NCBI GenBank assembly: GCA_030062745.1 | Contig: CP099847.1 | Span: 1,968,304-2,032,303, forward strand | DNA length: 64,000 nucleotides | Source: Capitulum mitella | Taxonomy: Eukaryota; Arthropoda; Thecostraca; Pollicipedomorpha; Pollicipedidae | Direction of reading: 5' to 3' | In this document: positions 49,506 through 60,134 of the stretch, piece after piece | How positions within the stretch are numbered: position 1 is the stretch's first letter | Layout: every line of letters begins with the position of its first letter | The notes under the pieces: model-generated | What the model was told of the DNA's origin: nothing | What the model saw: only the letters and a program-made list of their open reading frames with translations | Databases searched by the model: none | Position numbers and translations under genes: made by a program

Positions 49506-50794
49506 ATACGCATATGTATGTGTGTATATATATGGATGTAATTTTCAGGTTTTATAGCGACCAAATCGTTTGTGTTCATTGTAACGAAGTAACTTTAGCG
49601 CAGACAGTTGACTTACTTTGGGTCAAAAACTTCTCCCGAGGTCGGTGACCTCGCTTCACTTCCTTTGACCTTGCGGAGGTTAGTAAACGTTAGAAGTGGT
49701 GAAATGTACCGAAGTTGGCTATCTTCATTGAAAATACGCCAAAAGGTGCGGTTAGCGCCCTTATTTACACTAAAGCTACACCGATATCCCGTGTTGATCG
49801 GAACCTGAGCTGCAAAAAATGAAAAAAATGATGCCATAAGTCAATGACATGACGTGACCTCGACCCGAAGCCCTCAGTCAAGACGCCAAATAAATGAAAA
49901 TTGTCGTATTCCACGTTTTAACCATTAAATACTCACTCTTTTCCCGTTTCGTTCGCAAAGCCGTATGAAATGGCCTATACAGGTCGAGAAAGTGCCCAAA
50001 GTTGACATTTTCAACCCCATTTGACCTTTAAGATATTGATCTAGGGTCAGGAAAATTGCACACGATGGAAACCCTGATGGCCCTATCCTGTCCATAAGAT
50101 TTCATGTCTCTAGCTCTTTTCGTTTCTGAGATCGAAGGGGGCACTTTTGTGTTTCCTTCCATTGCGCGTTGGCGCGAAACCCCTTTCCACTGCGCGTGTC
50201 AACTGTCATTTCCGTCCACCGCCAATATTTTGTAGTCATTGCAAATCTCATACTTAAGTGTGACAACTGCAATCCGCTGAAAACACAATTTCAGACCTGA
50301 GTTCAGTATTTTATATGGATATGCTTCAACGCAGACCTATTCCGCAGGCAAGCAACAATAAACTACGTTTTCACAAGTGCAGTGGAAGGGTTTTCGCGCT
50401 AACGCGCACTGGAAGGAGGCATTTTTGTGACCCCATCAGATCGCGGAAGCGGAAAGAGCTAGGGACATGAAATTTGAAGGATGGTGTAGGGCCACAAAGA
50501 GTTGCATTATGTGCAGTTTCATGACCCTAGGTCAACATCCCCAAGGTCAAATGGTGTCGAAAACGTCAACTTTGGGCACTTTCTCGGCCCGTTCAGGCTA
50601 TTTCATACTGCTTTTTGAACGGAAGGGGAAAAGGGGGCGTGTTAGAGCGTTAAAACGCGGAATACGACTTAAAGCGTTAAAACGTGGAATACGACGATTT
50701 CCATCCATCTGACGTCTTAAATGGAGATTTCGGGTCGGGGTCAATCAGATCATTGACCTGTGACGTCGCTTTTCGTCTTTGCAGATCAGATTTT

Positions 50795-52180
50795 GAGCAG
50801 CACGAATGCTGGCAAGGGTGTGGGAAGCGGAGAAGAGGGGAGGGGGCCAACAGTTAACTCCCAGCACCTTTGAAATTTAACTTGGCAACGCCTAGGTGGT
50901 GTCAAATAGGGCACTCACCGTTTTTTCGTGACTAACTTATGAACCATTGGAGCCAGTCAAATCAAACTTTCAGTATCCGTTCATCAATCAGATTTAGTTA
51001 TTTTGATATCAAAACCATTTTCATGCTAGCTTACATTATGAGGATATGACGTCATAACTGAACCCTTGTATAAATGTTTTTGTCTCTTAGGGCTGTGTGC
51101 AAACATGCTTTGTTTTTTTTATAATATTCGCGAATATAATGCATGGATTATTTGGATTTAAGTAGAATACGGTTCCCAAAAGGATATACAACCGTGACAC
51201 GTCAACACGTCAACACTAGAGGTCATGCTAGGTTACACTCATAATGACAATTGGACTGCTGCATTGTAGGTGATAGAAGTGGCTGCCGCTGACCTTTCCC
51301 ATCGCTGAAGCCAAACAAGCAAATCTATATTTGTCTTTTAGCAAGGTTCATCAAATGTAACGTGAGGTCATGTCAGGTTATGCCAAAGATGTCAAAGAAT
51401 GTCAAAGATGTCAAAGAAGTAGATGTCAAAACGAAATGAAATACAACATTGTCTGTGTCAAGATCGTTTAGTAGCACACAGAACAATTAATGTCCCTTGT
51501 CAGCAAAAGAAAAATAGTGATGATCTGTCCTAACCTGGCTTGACCTTGATCCGATAAAGAGCGGACAGAGCAGATTTGAGTATTATGAGATGCCATTTTA
51601 GTTATGTACATGATGCGGTCAAGAATTCCCAGGGAGTTATTATTGCTCTTTGGTATGAAGAGTAATGCAGCCTCATCTGACCTGGCCTCGACTGCCCTTG
51701 ACTGGACGAAAAGCAGGTTATTTAAAACTCATCATCAGAAGGTTTCACTTCAGTCTTTTTTGTCAAGTGGATCAAAGCGGCTGTAAGTAGGTATCGATAT
51801 TTGGTATGTAAAGTATGACCAGTGTTTCACTTGACCTAGGCTGACCTTGACCGTACATTCTTTTATCATTTTGTGACGCCGCTGGTGCAGGAGATCGCAA
51901 CTGTTTGTTTCATACCCAACTGAAATCTTAAGACCAATATAGCCGATGATATGATGTACGAACCGGTGTTAGTTTTTTCCTCAGGGTTATCGATTGGTGG
52001 TAGACCGGTTCAGATTCGACGGTTAGATTCCGAGACAACAGGGCGGTGCCCTCTGACACTCTTCCCAGGCGGTAGCGGGTAAAAAACAGGCCAGGCGGTG
52101 CCGGGTTAACACTGACCCTATGGGTGTTGACTGGAAGGGACTGATCCAAAATGCTTCTTTGCCCCCTCCCCCCAACTGCG
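50795..52180. mobile_element. 1.4-kb insertion in the right arm of the palindrome
   Basis: This segment interrupts the match between C'/B' and the contiguous C/B of the left arm. Its ends carry similar inverted words (GAGGGGAGGGGGCCAA on the left, about 50834; GCCCCCTCCCCCCAA on the right, about 52161), as expected of terminal repeats of a small DNA element. Inside, AGGTCA-T-TAGGTTA words (about 51222, 51366) and the opposite TAACCT/TGACCT words (about 51532, 51679, 51833) recur roughly every 150 bp in inverted orientation. No coding frame recognised. Confidence 0.5.
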
Positions 52181-52460
52181 GAAAAGTTCCCGTACCCCTG
52201 GATACAGATGTAGCTTGAGTGTAAGTAAGGGCGCTAAACGCATCATTTAGCATATTTTCGGTAAAGATAGCCAGCATCAGCGCATTTGGCCACTTCCAGC
52301 GTTCACTGACTTTCGCAAAATGAAAGGAAGAGAAGCGAGGTCACTGACCTGGGGTGAAGTTTTTGGCCCAAAGTTTGTTCTATGTCATCTGTTTACACTT
52401 AAACCATTTGGTGATAATGAACCCAGTAACGTGATTTGATTGCTATAAAACGTACAAATT

Positions 52461-52590
52461 ATATCTATATGTATATATATATATATAAATTGTATGTATA
52501 TGTAATAAATTGTGTATTGTATATATATATATATAATATAATATATTATATTAAATAATATATAATATATATAATATATATACGCATATT
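52461..52590. repeat. (TA)n-rich tract, left of the Penelope-like pair
   Basis: Imperfect TA/ATA repeats over about 130 bp. With the tract at 54322-54377 it represents the TA tract that in the intact left arm lies at about 49517-49535. Confidence 0.92.
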
Positions 52591-52599
52591 CGTAAAGTA

Positions 52600-53650
52600 T
52601 GGCAGCTTGTTTGTTTTTTTACACATATTTCGTTAAAAATGACCGCATGTTTCACATTCGGTAGGTTCTTGGCGTACCTTTCAAGTTCTCGGGCCTTTAT
52701 TTTAGGAAGTTCGTCGAGACTACGTATCAAATGTACAAAATCATTCATTTATTTATAAACAAACGTTTCTAGACATTTAACTCATCTTGAGGGTGATGAA
52801 AAGTTGACACAAGTAACTATCTAAAAATTATTTGCGGTGCGCTAGGTTTACACGTAACATATACCGTCAGCAGGGAAATAAATAAGTGGATAAGAAGACT
52901 GATCGAAGCATTGGACTCAAGGGCTAACGCCCTGCTCCCAGTAGGTTTAAGGTGATACAGAAATTTAGAGTTGTTTGCTTAGGGCTGGCGAGGTCTTATG
53001 AATACATCCATTTTCCCATATTTGAAGCTGTCTCACGTCATAACATGCTCGTAATATGGTCTTAATGTCCGTCAGTTGTCGCATTATGGTCTCGTCGTGT
53101 TCTTGTCTCGTGTGTTGTAGTGGCGCGGCGTCACGTTGGTGCGCAGTGAATTGTCTGGAGAGCGTCGTTGTTGTAACACCAACGTAGTGTACTGGGCGAA
53201 GTTTGCAGCCTATTCGCAAGTAGACTGGTACACTACATACGTGCTTTTAAGTTTGTCTGGTCGTGTATGGTTGTTTTTGACGAGGAAATCTGAAGTTTTC
53301 CTGTTTCCCTAATAAATGATTAATTGCAGTTTTCAATCCTGTTTTGGCTGAACATATCTGGATGTGAATTCCCTTATCGCCTTTCCGTCTTGTTTGCAGG
53401 AGGTCATCATTTGGTTTCGACAGAAGAGTGTAATCTGGGTCGATTGGTCATGCTGTGTCGGTTCAGTAAAGTACTTGTCCATGTGTCCTTGTATTACGGT
53501 TTCAGTGCCTGTTTTAGAGAGGCCGTTGTTTATTAGAATTTGCCAACTAGTATTAATTCGGAGTGCGAGTTAGTCCAGTCCGAACAGTGTTTAAATGCAC
53601 GTCTCACAGAAGTCCGAATGACGCTGGTGTTATAACGCTTGGAACAATAC
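52600..53650 (-). mobile_element. Penelope-like retroelement fragment, minus copy
   Basis: Old, broken copy with several breaks. In minus sense it holds the region after the reverse transcriptase (AFKHCSDWTN near 53600), then a GIY-YIG-type endonuclease domain (YVGVTTTTLSRQFTAHQRDA, about 53110-53190) preceded by a DKLKSTYVVYQ linker, then, after a spacer, a second start-like frame with NDFVHLIRSLDEL and NVKHAVIFNE (52600-52748). Having the end of one unit followed by the beginning of another fits the tandem, pseudo-LTR layout known for Penelope-like elements. No complete reverse transcriptase is present. Confidence 0.8.
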
Positions 53651-53654
53651 AAGT

Positions 53655-54291
53655 AAACGACCAAATTTTAAAAACACTAATATGGTGTGCCAATTTACTT
53701 GTGAACATGAAGGCTGCAAACTTCTCCCAGTACACTGCATTGGTGTTACAACAACGACGCTCTCCAGACGATTCACTGCGCACCAACGTGACGCCGCGCC
53801 ACTACAACTCATGAGACAAGAACACGACGAGACCATAATGCGACGACAACTGAAGGACAATGCGACCATAATACGAACATGTTGTGACGTGATAAGGTTT
53901 CAAATATGAGAAAGCGTATATATCCATGGAAACTCGGCAGCCCTAAACCAGCAACCAAATTCATGTATCACCTTAGACCTGCTGGGAGCAGGGCGTCAGC
54001 CCTTGAGTCCAGCGCTTCGATTAGTCATCTTATCCACTTACTTATTTCCCTTCTGACGGTGTATGTTGCATGTAAACCTGGTGCACCGCAGATAATATTC
54101 AGATGGTTACTTGTGTCAACTTTTCACCACTCTCAAGATGAAACAATTAGTGTCTCGAGACGTTAGCATACAAATAAATGAATAATTTTGTACATCTGAT
54201 ACGTAGTCTCGACGAATTTGCTAAAAGAAAGTCCCAAGAACTAAAGCGATACATACACTAGCAAAGTCGGAACACGCGGTCGCTTTTAACG

Positions 54292-54300
<9 letters not shown>
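53655..54300 (+). mobile_element. Penelope-like retroelement fragment, plus copy, head-to-head with the minus copy
   Basis: Old, broken copy. It repeats, in inverted orientation and with drift, the linker, the GIY-YIG domain (TTTTLSRRFTAHQRDAAPL, about 53745-53805), the spacer, and the start-like frame (54170-54260), and then meets a CA/TA microsatellite. The junction between the two copies is near 53650. Both truncations lie at about the same point upstream of the endonuclease. Confidence 0.8.

Positions 54301-54377
<77 letters not shown>
54293..54377. repeat. (CA)n(TA)n compound microsatellite
   Basis: About 15 CA units followed by about 28 TA units, between the plus Penelope-like copy and the distal piece of the palindrome's right arm. 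Confidence 0.97.
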
Positions 54378-54380
<3 letters not shown>

Positions 54381-54790
54381 TATCAATGTGCGCAAACGTG
54401 TCTTTATTACGTTCTTTGGGTGCAAATTTCATACATACTGACATGTTGCAAAGCAAATATCGATCAGGTCATAAGCATGTCGACCTTGAACTTTGATGAC
54501 CCTTTCCTTCACTGACCCTGGCTTTGCTCTTGGTACATCATTCGACAATCCCTGAATGATGCCAGCTGATAATGTGCAAACGGTAATCCTACGCAGAACG
54601 CAGTCTCCTTTTGTGTGCGTCAATCGTAATTTTCGTTGTTTGTTTGACTTCACATGCCTCAAACTTGGAAAACCCCCGGGCGATTTTCGTTTTTTTGCGT
54701 CAGTCGACGAGTTATTGAATTTTCATAAATGTCATAAAGCAGCAATGACCAGCTCCGATCCGTTCCTGAGATTTTCAAGAAAAAACAGGC

Positions 54791-55140
54791 AGGGGTGTTG
54801 TGGGCGGCACAGCCTACCCGCCGACCAGCGACCGGCTGCCGTGTGACGCCAGCGCCACCCGCCGCCGCAGACACTAACCTCCGCCCGGTGACCAGCCCGA
54901 CCCTGCCACGTAATTGGCTGTCACCGGGCGGCTACCACGGCCGCAGCGAATTCCCAATTGGCCGCTACTGTTCCGTGTAATGCGACTTTGTACGTTCGAC
55001 CATGAGAGGGGCATCAGTGTGCCTGGACTCCCTTGGCAATACGCTGCTGCACGAGACGTCTGCCTCTGGTGGCCTGGTGAACAAGGCATAACAGGGGGCA
55101 CAACAGTGCCTTTCGTCCTAGTGCGCGTGTTAGAGCGCTA
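54791..55140. other. GC-rich island 22
   Basis: GC-rich block directly right of the palindromic element. Composition-driven frames on both strands; nothing recognised. Confidence 0.45.
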
Positions 55141-57479
55141 ATTACTGTTCCAGTCTTGAAAAGGTTTTTTTGCCATTTCATTCCATACCATGCTATAGAG
55201 CTAATGTTGACGTCATCCTACGTTTGCAGGGCCGGCCTCAAGTTTCCAGGGCTGCCGCTCTTCCTGCTCTATGAGCCGTTACAAAGTTGAAAGCGCTATT
55301 AGTATATACATATCTTTACCCTTTTTATCGTTCTTTTGCGAATGACGTAGCTGATCATCCCACCCCCTTTCTTGTTAAAAACACATCTGTCTCTTCCGAA
55401 ATATGCTACAACGTACGTCGTGCAAGGCTGCCCAGAGAGTTGAAAATCCATACGGTAACTTAGAAAACATATGCCTTAGCGGGCTTTGCCCGCTACGCCG
55501 CCGTGACGTCACCCTGCCGGATATGCATCCGTATCTGAAAACGGAGCCGTCCAGGTATTCTGCAGGGAAGGTCGGTATCTTTAAGCAATAATCATTGTCA
55601 GCATTCCGACTCCGCCATCATTCGCTGTTCGTTCCTGGACAGTGGATGTGCGATCTTTTGCCACGGCCGGAGCCGATCAATGCTCTCGCCAACGACACTT
55701 TTCTCCCTTGCGGTGCCTGCTATGTGCAGCGTTCACTTTGAAATCTTAAGGATTTTGTTAACTTCGTTATTTGAAGGCACAACTGTTGGTGGTCGACGCG
55801 TGCTGAACTTTCGGGTGGTTGATGTATGATGGCCATCGAGACAAATACAGGCCAATAAAGTCAGACAGCTTGCTGTGCCAGCATCTAATTCAAGTACATA
55901 TCTAATTATGGTAGCATTTTATCTTGTAATATGCTGCCGTTACTTTCAATTATTGTGATGACGACCGAGGCCAAAGGCCGAGTGGGTTTTTATTTCAATC
56001 ATCAAAAACGAAAACACCAACCTGAATGTCCCGATCCGTCTGGTCGGGACGACTTCTGGAGCCAGAACTTCGCAACTACTGGGCGCAAAATCATGAAGTT
56101 TTCTCCAGAAGTTAGTTCACTTCTTTGAATTTTATGACATTTCATTTACAATTTACCTGCTTGCGAACTCTGTTTTCCATGCAGCCATTCCAGCGGTAAT
56201 GTGTCCACTTTCAGGATTATTTTCCCATGTATTCTTTTCTTGTGAAGGGAAGATAATGGTGCACGCAGCAGCGAACAGACCTCGCTCGTCATGCGTCCCA
56301 CAAGGCGTCTGACTGCTAAACTACGTGCGGTTACGCATGTGCTAAGGTTAGTGCTGTGTGCGCGCCCCATGGTTCAATGATGACGAAATTAAATGTAATG
56401 GCCTCAGTGGGTCATTCTCTAACTGCACTTTCCTTAATTGGAAAGAAATGACTAATGGGAGATTAGTGATGCAAAACTGCGGGCAAGTCTAACCAAGTAC
56501 GAATAGAGTCATTACCAAATTACCCAGAAGAACACGGAAACTTCACGACCGTGTCTCTGTTACCTGGGAAAGCCGTCATACTTGACTCTTATCACGACAT
56601 ATCAGACACGGAGTATGAACAGAGGCTTGAAAAATCAGAAACCAGATTATTGTAGCCCGAAACTTCTTGCATCTTCAGTATCATGATACGTTTCCATTCG
56701 TCTCTTACACGAATGCGCATTTTCGCTGGCAGAAAAACACAACCATTAATGTTCTTAATGCGTAGAAGTTGCATTGTCTATAAACTGTGTAAGTAGTTGA
56801 CAAGCCAGGCAGACCAGGACCATTTACTGTTAATCTGGACCACATCGATCTGTTTAGGCCAACTGACTCACCTCACCTCATAAATAATGCCATTTGGCGA
56901 ACTTTTTGTCTCATAAATTCTACACCAGCACCCCAAGACAACAATACGTCGAGAAAAGATGAAATGAAAATGATGCACTTGGCGTATTTGTTATTCCTGT
57001 AGCTCTGTCGCAATATACTCGGCTCGATCCTGGCCTGACCAGTGACGAGTTCGGCTCACGGCGAATCTTATATCCGTCAGTTTGGGATGTAACACCAAAA
57101 AGATTGGCACGCTACCAAGGGCGTTGGAGTCGGGGGGGAGGTTTGCAGGAGAGCAGCTGCCCCCTCCCCAACTTTGGGCAACATTTAACGGTAATCCTAT
57201 GACGTTGCATGAAAAGAAACGGGGTAAAAATCACGTTTGCCGCCCATCTCGATAGAGGTTCTACTGCTCCCGCACATTACAAATCTAGGGCGCAGTTTAC
57301 AAAAATTTCATGGAAATATGGAAAGGAATGTGATGGTACAAAAAGGTGTGTTCAGAATTGGAAAAAATGAAAAATGACCGGTCGCTGGACCTCGAGAAAA
57401 TAACACCGAGTGCAGCTTTAATCCGACGAGGCCCAAACCTAACTGCTAGAAAAGGATCACAAACGCGCTGAGGATCTTT
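55141..57479. other. Non-coding stretch with one short perfect hairpin
   Basis: At 55477-55495 TAGCGGGC and GCCCGCTA form an 8-bp perfect stem around TTT. At about 57132-57175 GGGGGGGAGG and GCCCCCTCCCCAAC form a small inverted pair like the ends of the 50.8-52.2 kb insertion. No gene recognised. Confidence 0.45.
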
Positions 57480-58060
57480 GGGTACTACACGCTGACCGCC
57501 AGACTACGACAGTATCTACCCACTTTGTCCTAAAACGCCTCTTTTCCAACACTGTCCAATCGTGCCTGCTCCTCCAAACGGCCATGCTCTGTTGCTGACC
57601 TCTGTGAGTCGATCTGAGTTCCCGGTGTTGACCGGCCTCCCCGTCGAGTGTGGGTGGCATCACCCAGAGTTCCGGAGACGGCCGCTCCGACCTGCGCCGG
57701 CCGGTCCCGCCTGACCAGCCTGCGGTCCAACCAGCGCCGCGGGCCATCCATTCCAGCACTGCTGGACGCGTCCACCGCCCGCTGAGATACTGTCATGGCA
57801 CCGGAGAGGGAAACCGGGAGATGGGAAGGAGCGGGCGAGGGAGGAAGCAGGAGACTGGTAAGGAGGGTTAGAGAGGGAAGAAACAGATAAGAGGAGCTGG
57901 GAGTACTGGGAAAGAGAGTGCTAGAAGGCAGTGAAGGGGACTGAAAAGAAGTAATGGAGGTGACGTACAAAAGACAAAGACCGAAGCAGACAATGATAGG
58001 AACAGGAGTTTGGCAAGGGGTGGGAAGCGGGAACATAAGGGAAGGAGCAGGATAGAAAAC
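57480..58060. repeat. GC patch followed by a purine-rich GGGA tract
   Basis: 57.48-57.80 kb is GC-rich. From 57800 to about 58060 the plus strand is strongly purine-biased (GGGA, GAAG, GGAG words). The 183-codon minus frame over it is a Ser/Pro/Leu polypyrimidine artefact. Confidence 0.7.
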
Positions 58061-58616
58061 GTAGACTATGGAAGGAGACAAGATCGGATGTGTAGAGGCC
58101 CCTGTATTGCATATCAGTAGGCCCGTATATTGTAGATCAGATGATCCGTCACAGTTGTAGCTGACGTCATTCGCTCCAGGCCACTCCCCTGTAATTCGTG
58201 CAAGTCGTTCATCTCTTTAAATGTCCAAAATACGTGTAGTTCAAGCTGTTTTCTACAAGTGCATACACCTGGCAAAGGCTGGTATGGGAAGTCACTAGTG
58301 AAGTTTGAGGTAATTCTTCTCCGCACAGACCCAAAAAAGATAGGCAGCAATTTAAACAAAAAAATCAGTGGCGTGGTCATGTGATGCTGGTCTACCTTAG
58401 TTTCGTTTTTCCTTGCATCAGAAACCTTCCATTTTTATGTTGCATATCAAGAAACGACACTTACGGGATAGGTAAGTTGTGGCATCTGGCTAGCAATGTT
58501 CATGGGCTATAAAGACTACTGCACAATGATAAAATGTGACAATTTCTCCTCCCCTCTCCAACCAAACAGTTGGGATTTTCGTCGGCGTAGCCAGAATCCT
58601 TTCAAATGGCATGCTT
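58061..58616. other. Non-coding stretch, nothing recognised
   Basis: No repeat or conserved frame seen. Confidence 0.5.
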
Positions 58617-58897
58617 CACGACATAAGATCAAAGGACCTTTCTTCATCGGCAAAACCCCAGTCTTTATACATGTTTCAGTCTTTATACATGTTTCAACAT
58701 CTCATGCAAGCTTTCGAGGACTTCCATATGAAGAGGAATATTCTAAACAAGGATTCTTGGGCTCTTCACGACATAAGATCAAACGACCTTTTCTCACCCA
58801 CAAAACCTTAGTCCCTATGCATGTTTCAGCTTCTCATGCATGCCTTCCGACATTCCCGTATGACGGGAATATTCTGAACAATGCTTCTTGGGCTATC
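58617..58897. repeat. Tandem duplication of about 150 bp next to the piggyBac-like element
   Basis: CACGACATAAGATCAAA starts at 58617 and again at 58767. The two units match to the GGAATATTCT-AA-CAA and TTCTTGGGCT blocks. The first unit has its own 18-bp duplication (TCTTTATACATGTTTCA twice), which explains its greater length. It ends about 10 bp before the TTAA of the neighbouring transposon. Confidence 0.88.
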
Positions 58898-58906
58898 ATT
58901 TTACGC

Positions 58907-60134
58907 TTAATCCGTCCCCGACTGGGGGGGGGGGGGGCAGTTGACTGCCCCCTGAGGTTTTTCTGGGACTGCGAGAGAACCAACAAACACAGAGTCACGA
59001 AATTTTCGGTAGCTTTTGCTCCATTAATTTTACAGCTCGTGTCAAAATTCTGATCTCAGGTCACGTCAGGTGCCTGACCTAGGTCAAGTCAAACAGACCT
59101 ATTTAAAAAAAGTTCAGCGCACTCTAACTTTTTCGTAAAACAAGATATCTCAATAATACTTTCAGGGATTAGTGATCGTGATAGATGCAACAAATCTGCT
59201 ATCTCAGATTTTTCGGAATATTCTGGGTCATTGATCTAAGGTCGAGCCCATTTTTAAGACATATCGCCGTTTTTTTCGGAAATTGACGGAATATTCCATA
59301 ACATTTTTAGTGTGGAATGATGCAGACATCTAGTTACCGTCATTAGGCAAAGTATCAGTGACTTCCAGCCATTGAACTGAGGTCAGGTCACGAATAACTG
59401 TAGTGGGCCAAAATGTACTACCGTCAAAATCGACGATTAATTACTCAGAATGGGTAGAAAATGGCAGAACTAGCTTGCACAGACGTAATTAATACCAGGA
59501 ACCTCAAAAAGTTTGAAAAAGTAGCATATTTTGCAAATAAACAGGCTCTCGCGAATAAAGCTCCGCCAACTTTACAGATTGGCAACTAATGAATTTTTCC
59601 AAAATTTAAGCATGAGAAACCATCACAAGAACCACAAAAATCAACGAAACTGACATAAATCGTCTTTTTTCGCGAAAATAAAGGAACGCTAAAATTAGTT
59701 CCCGTCAATTTGGTGCCGCATACGGCCGCGGCGCACACTGACGGCTGACGAGAGAATTACGGTGTCTTTAACTCAACGTTTCGGCGTATATATTGAACAA
59801 ATCTGGGGAAATTAGACGTGTATCGGCATCCGCGGACATTTACGTGTGCGCTGATGCCTTTACCTAAGCGTTATTGGTCACAGCCCTTGAGATTCAGGCC
59901 ATTTCTCGGTCTGATGCAGTCGGCTATGAGAAAACATATATAGGGCGTAAATTGCTTACATATTATCTAAAATTAAAAATGAGACCAGTTTCCAGCTCTC
60001 CTCGTCACAGGCTTTCCAACGGTATGCTTATTTTTATCGTGCGACCAACCGTTCGTGAGTTAGAGGGGGGCAGTCAACTGTCCCCCCCCCAGTCGCCGAT
60101 GTTCGGGACGGACCGACGGTCTTGCGCGGGTTAA
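58907..60134 (+). mobile_element. piggyBac-like non-autonomous DNA transposon, copy 2
   Basis: The body is 58911-60130 (1,220 bp), flanked by TTAA at 58907-58910 and 60131-60134. It aligns with copy 1 from end to end in the same orientation, including the G-run with GTTGAC at the left, the inverted counterpart near the right end, and interior blocks such as GCCTGACCTAGGTCAAGTCA. The left terminus has TCCG where copy 1 has CCCG. No open frame of note. Length and end structure match a mobilised non-autonomous family. Confidence 0.85.

Larger units (their letters stand above)
48780..54790. mobile_element. Giant palindromic (foldback) repeat element with nested insertions
   Basis: Left arm: A 48780-49535, B 49555-49825, C 49826-50192. 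Right arm, as diverged reverse complements: C' 50380-50790, B' 52185-52450, A' 54377-54785. The centre (50193-50379) is unpaired. Landmarks: AACGGATCGGAGCTGGTC (A, about 48803; inverted in A' about 54757), TTAGCGCCCTTA (B, about 49755; inverted in B' about 52226), CAACTTTGGGCACTTTCTCG (C', about 50567; inverted in C about 49990). The right arm is split by an insertion between C' and B' (about 50795-52180) and by a Penelope-like pair in the TA tract between B' and A'. No transposase is recognisable. Terminal duplications could not be identified. Confidence 0.8.
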
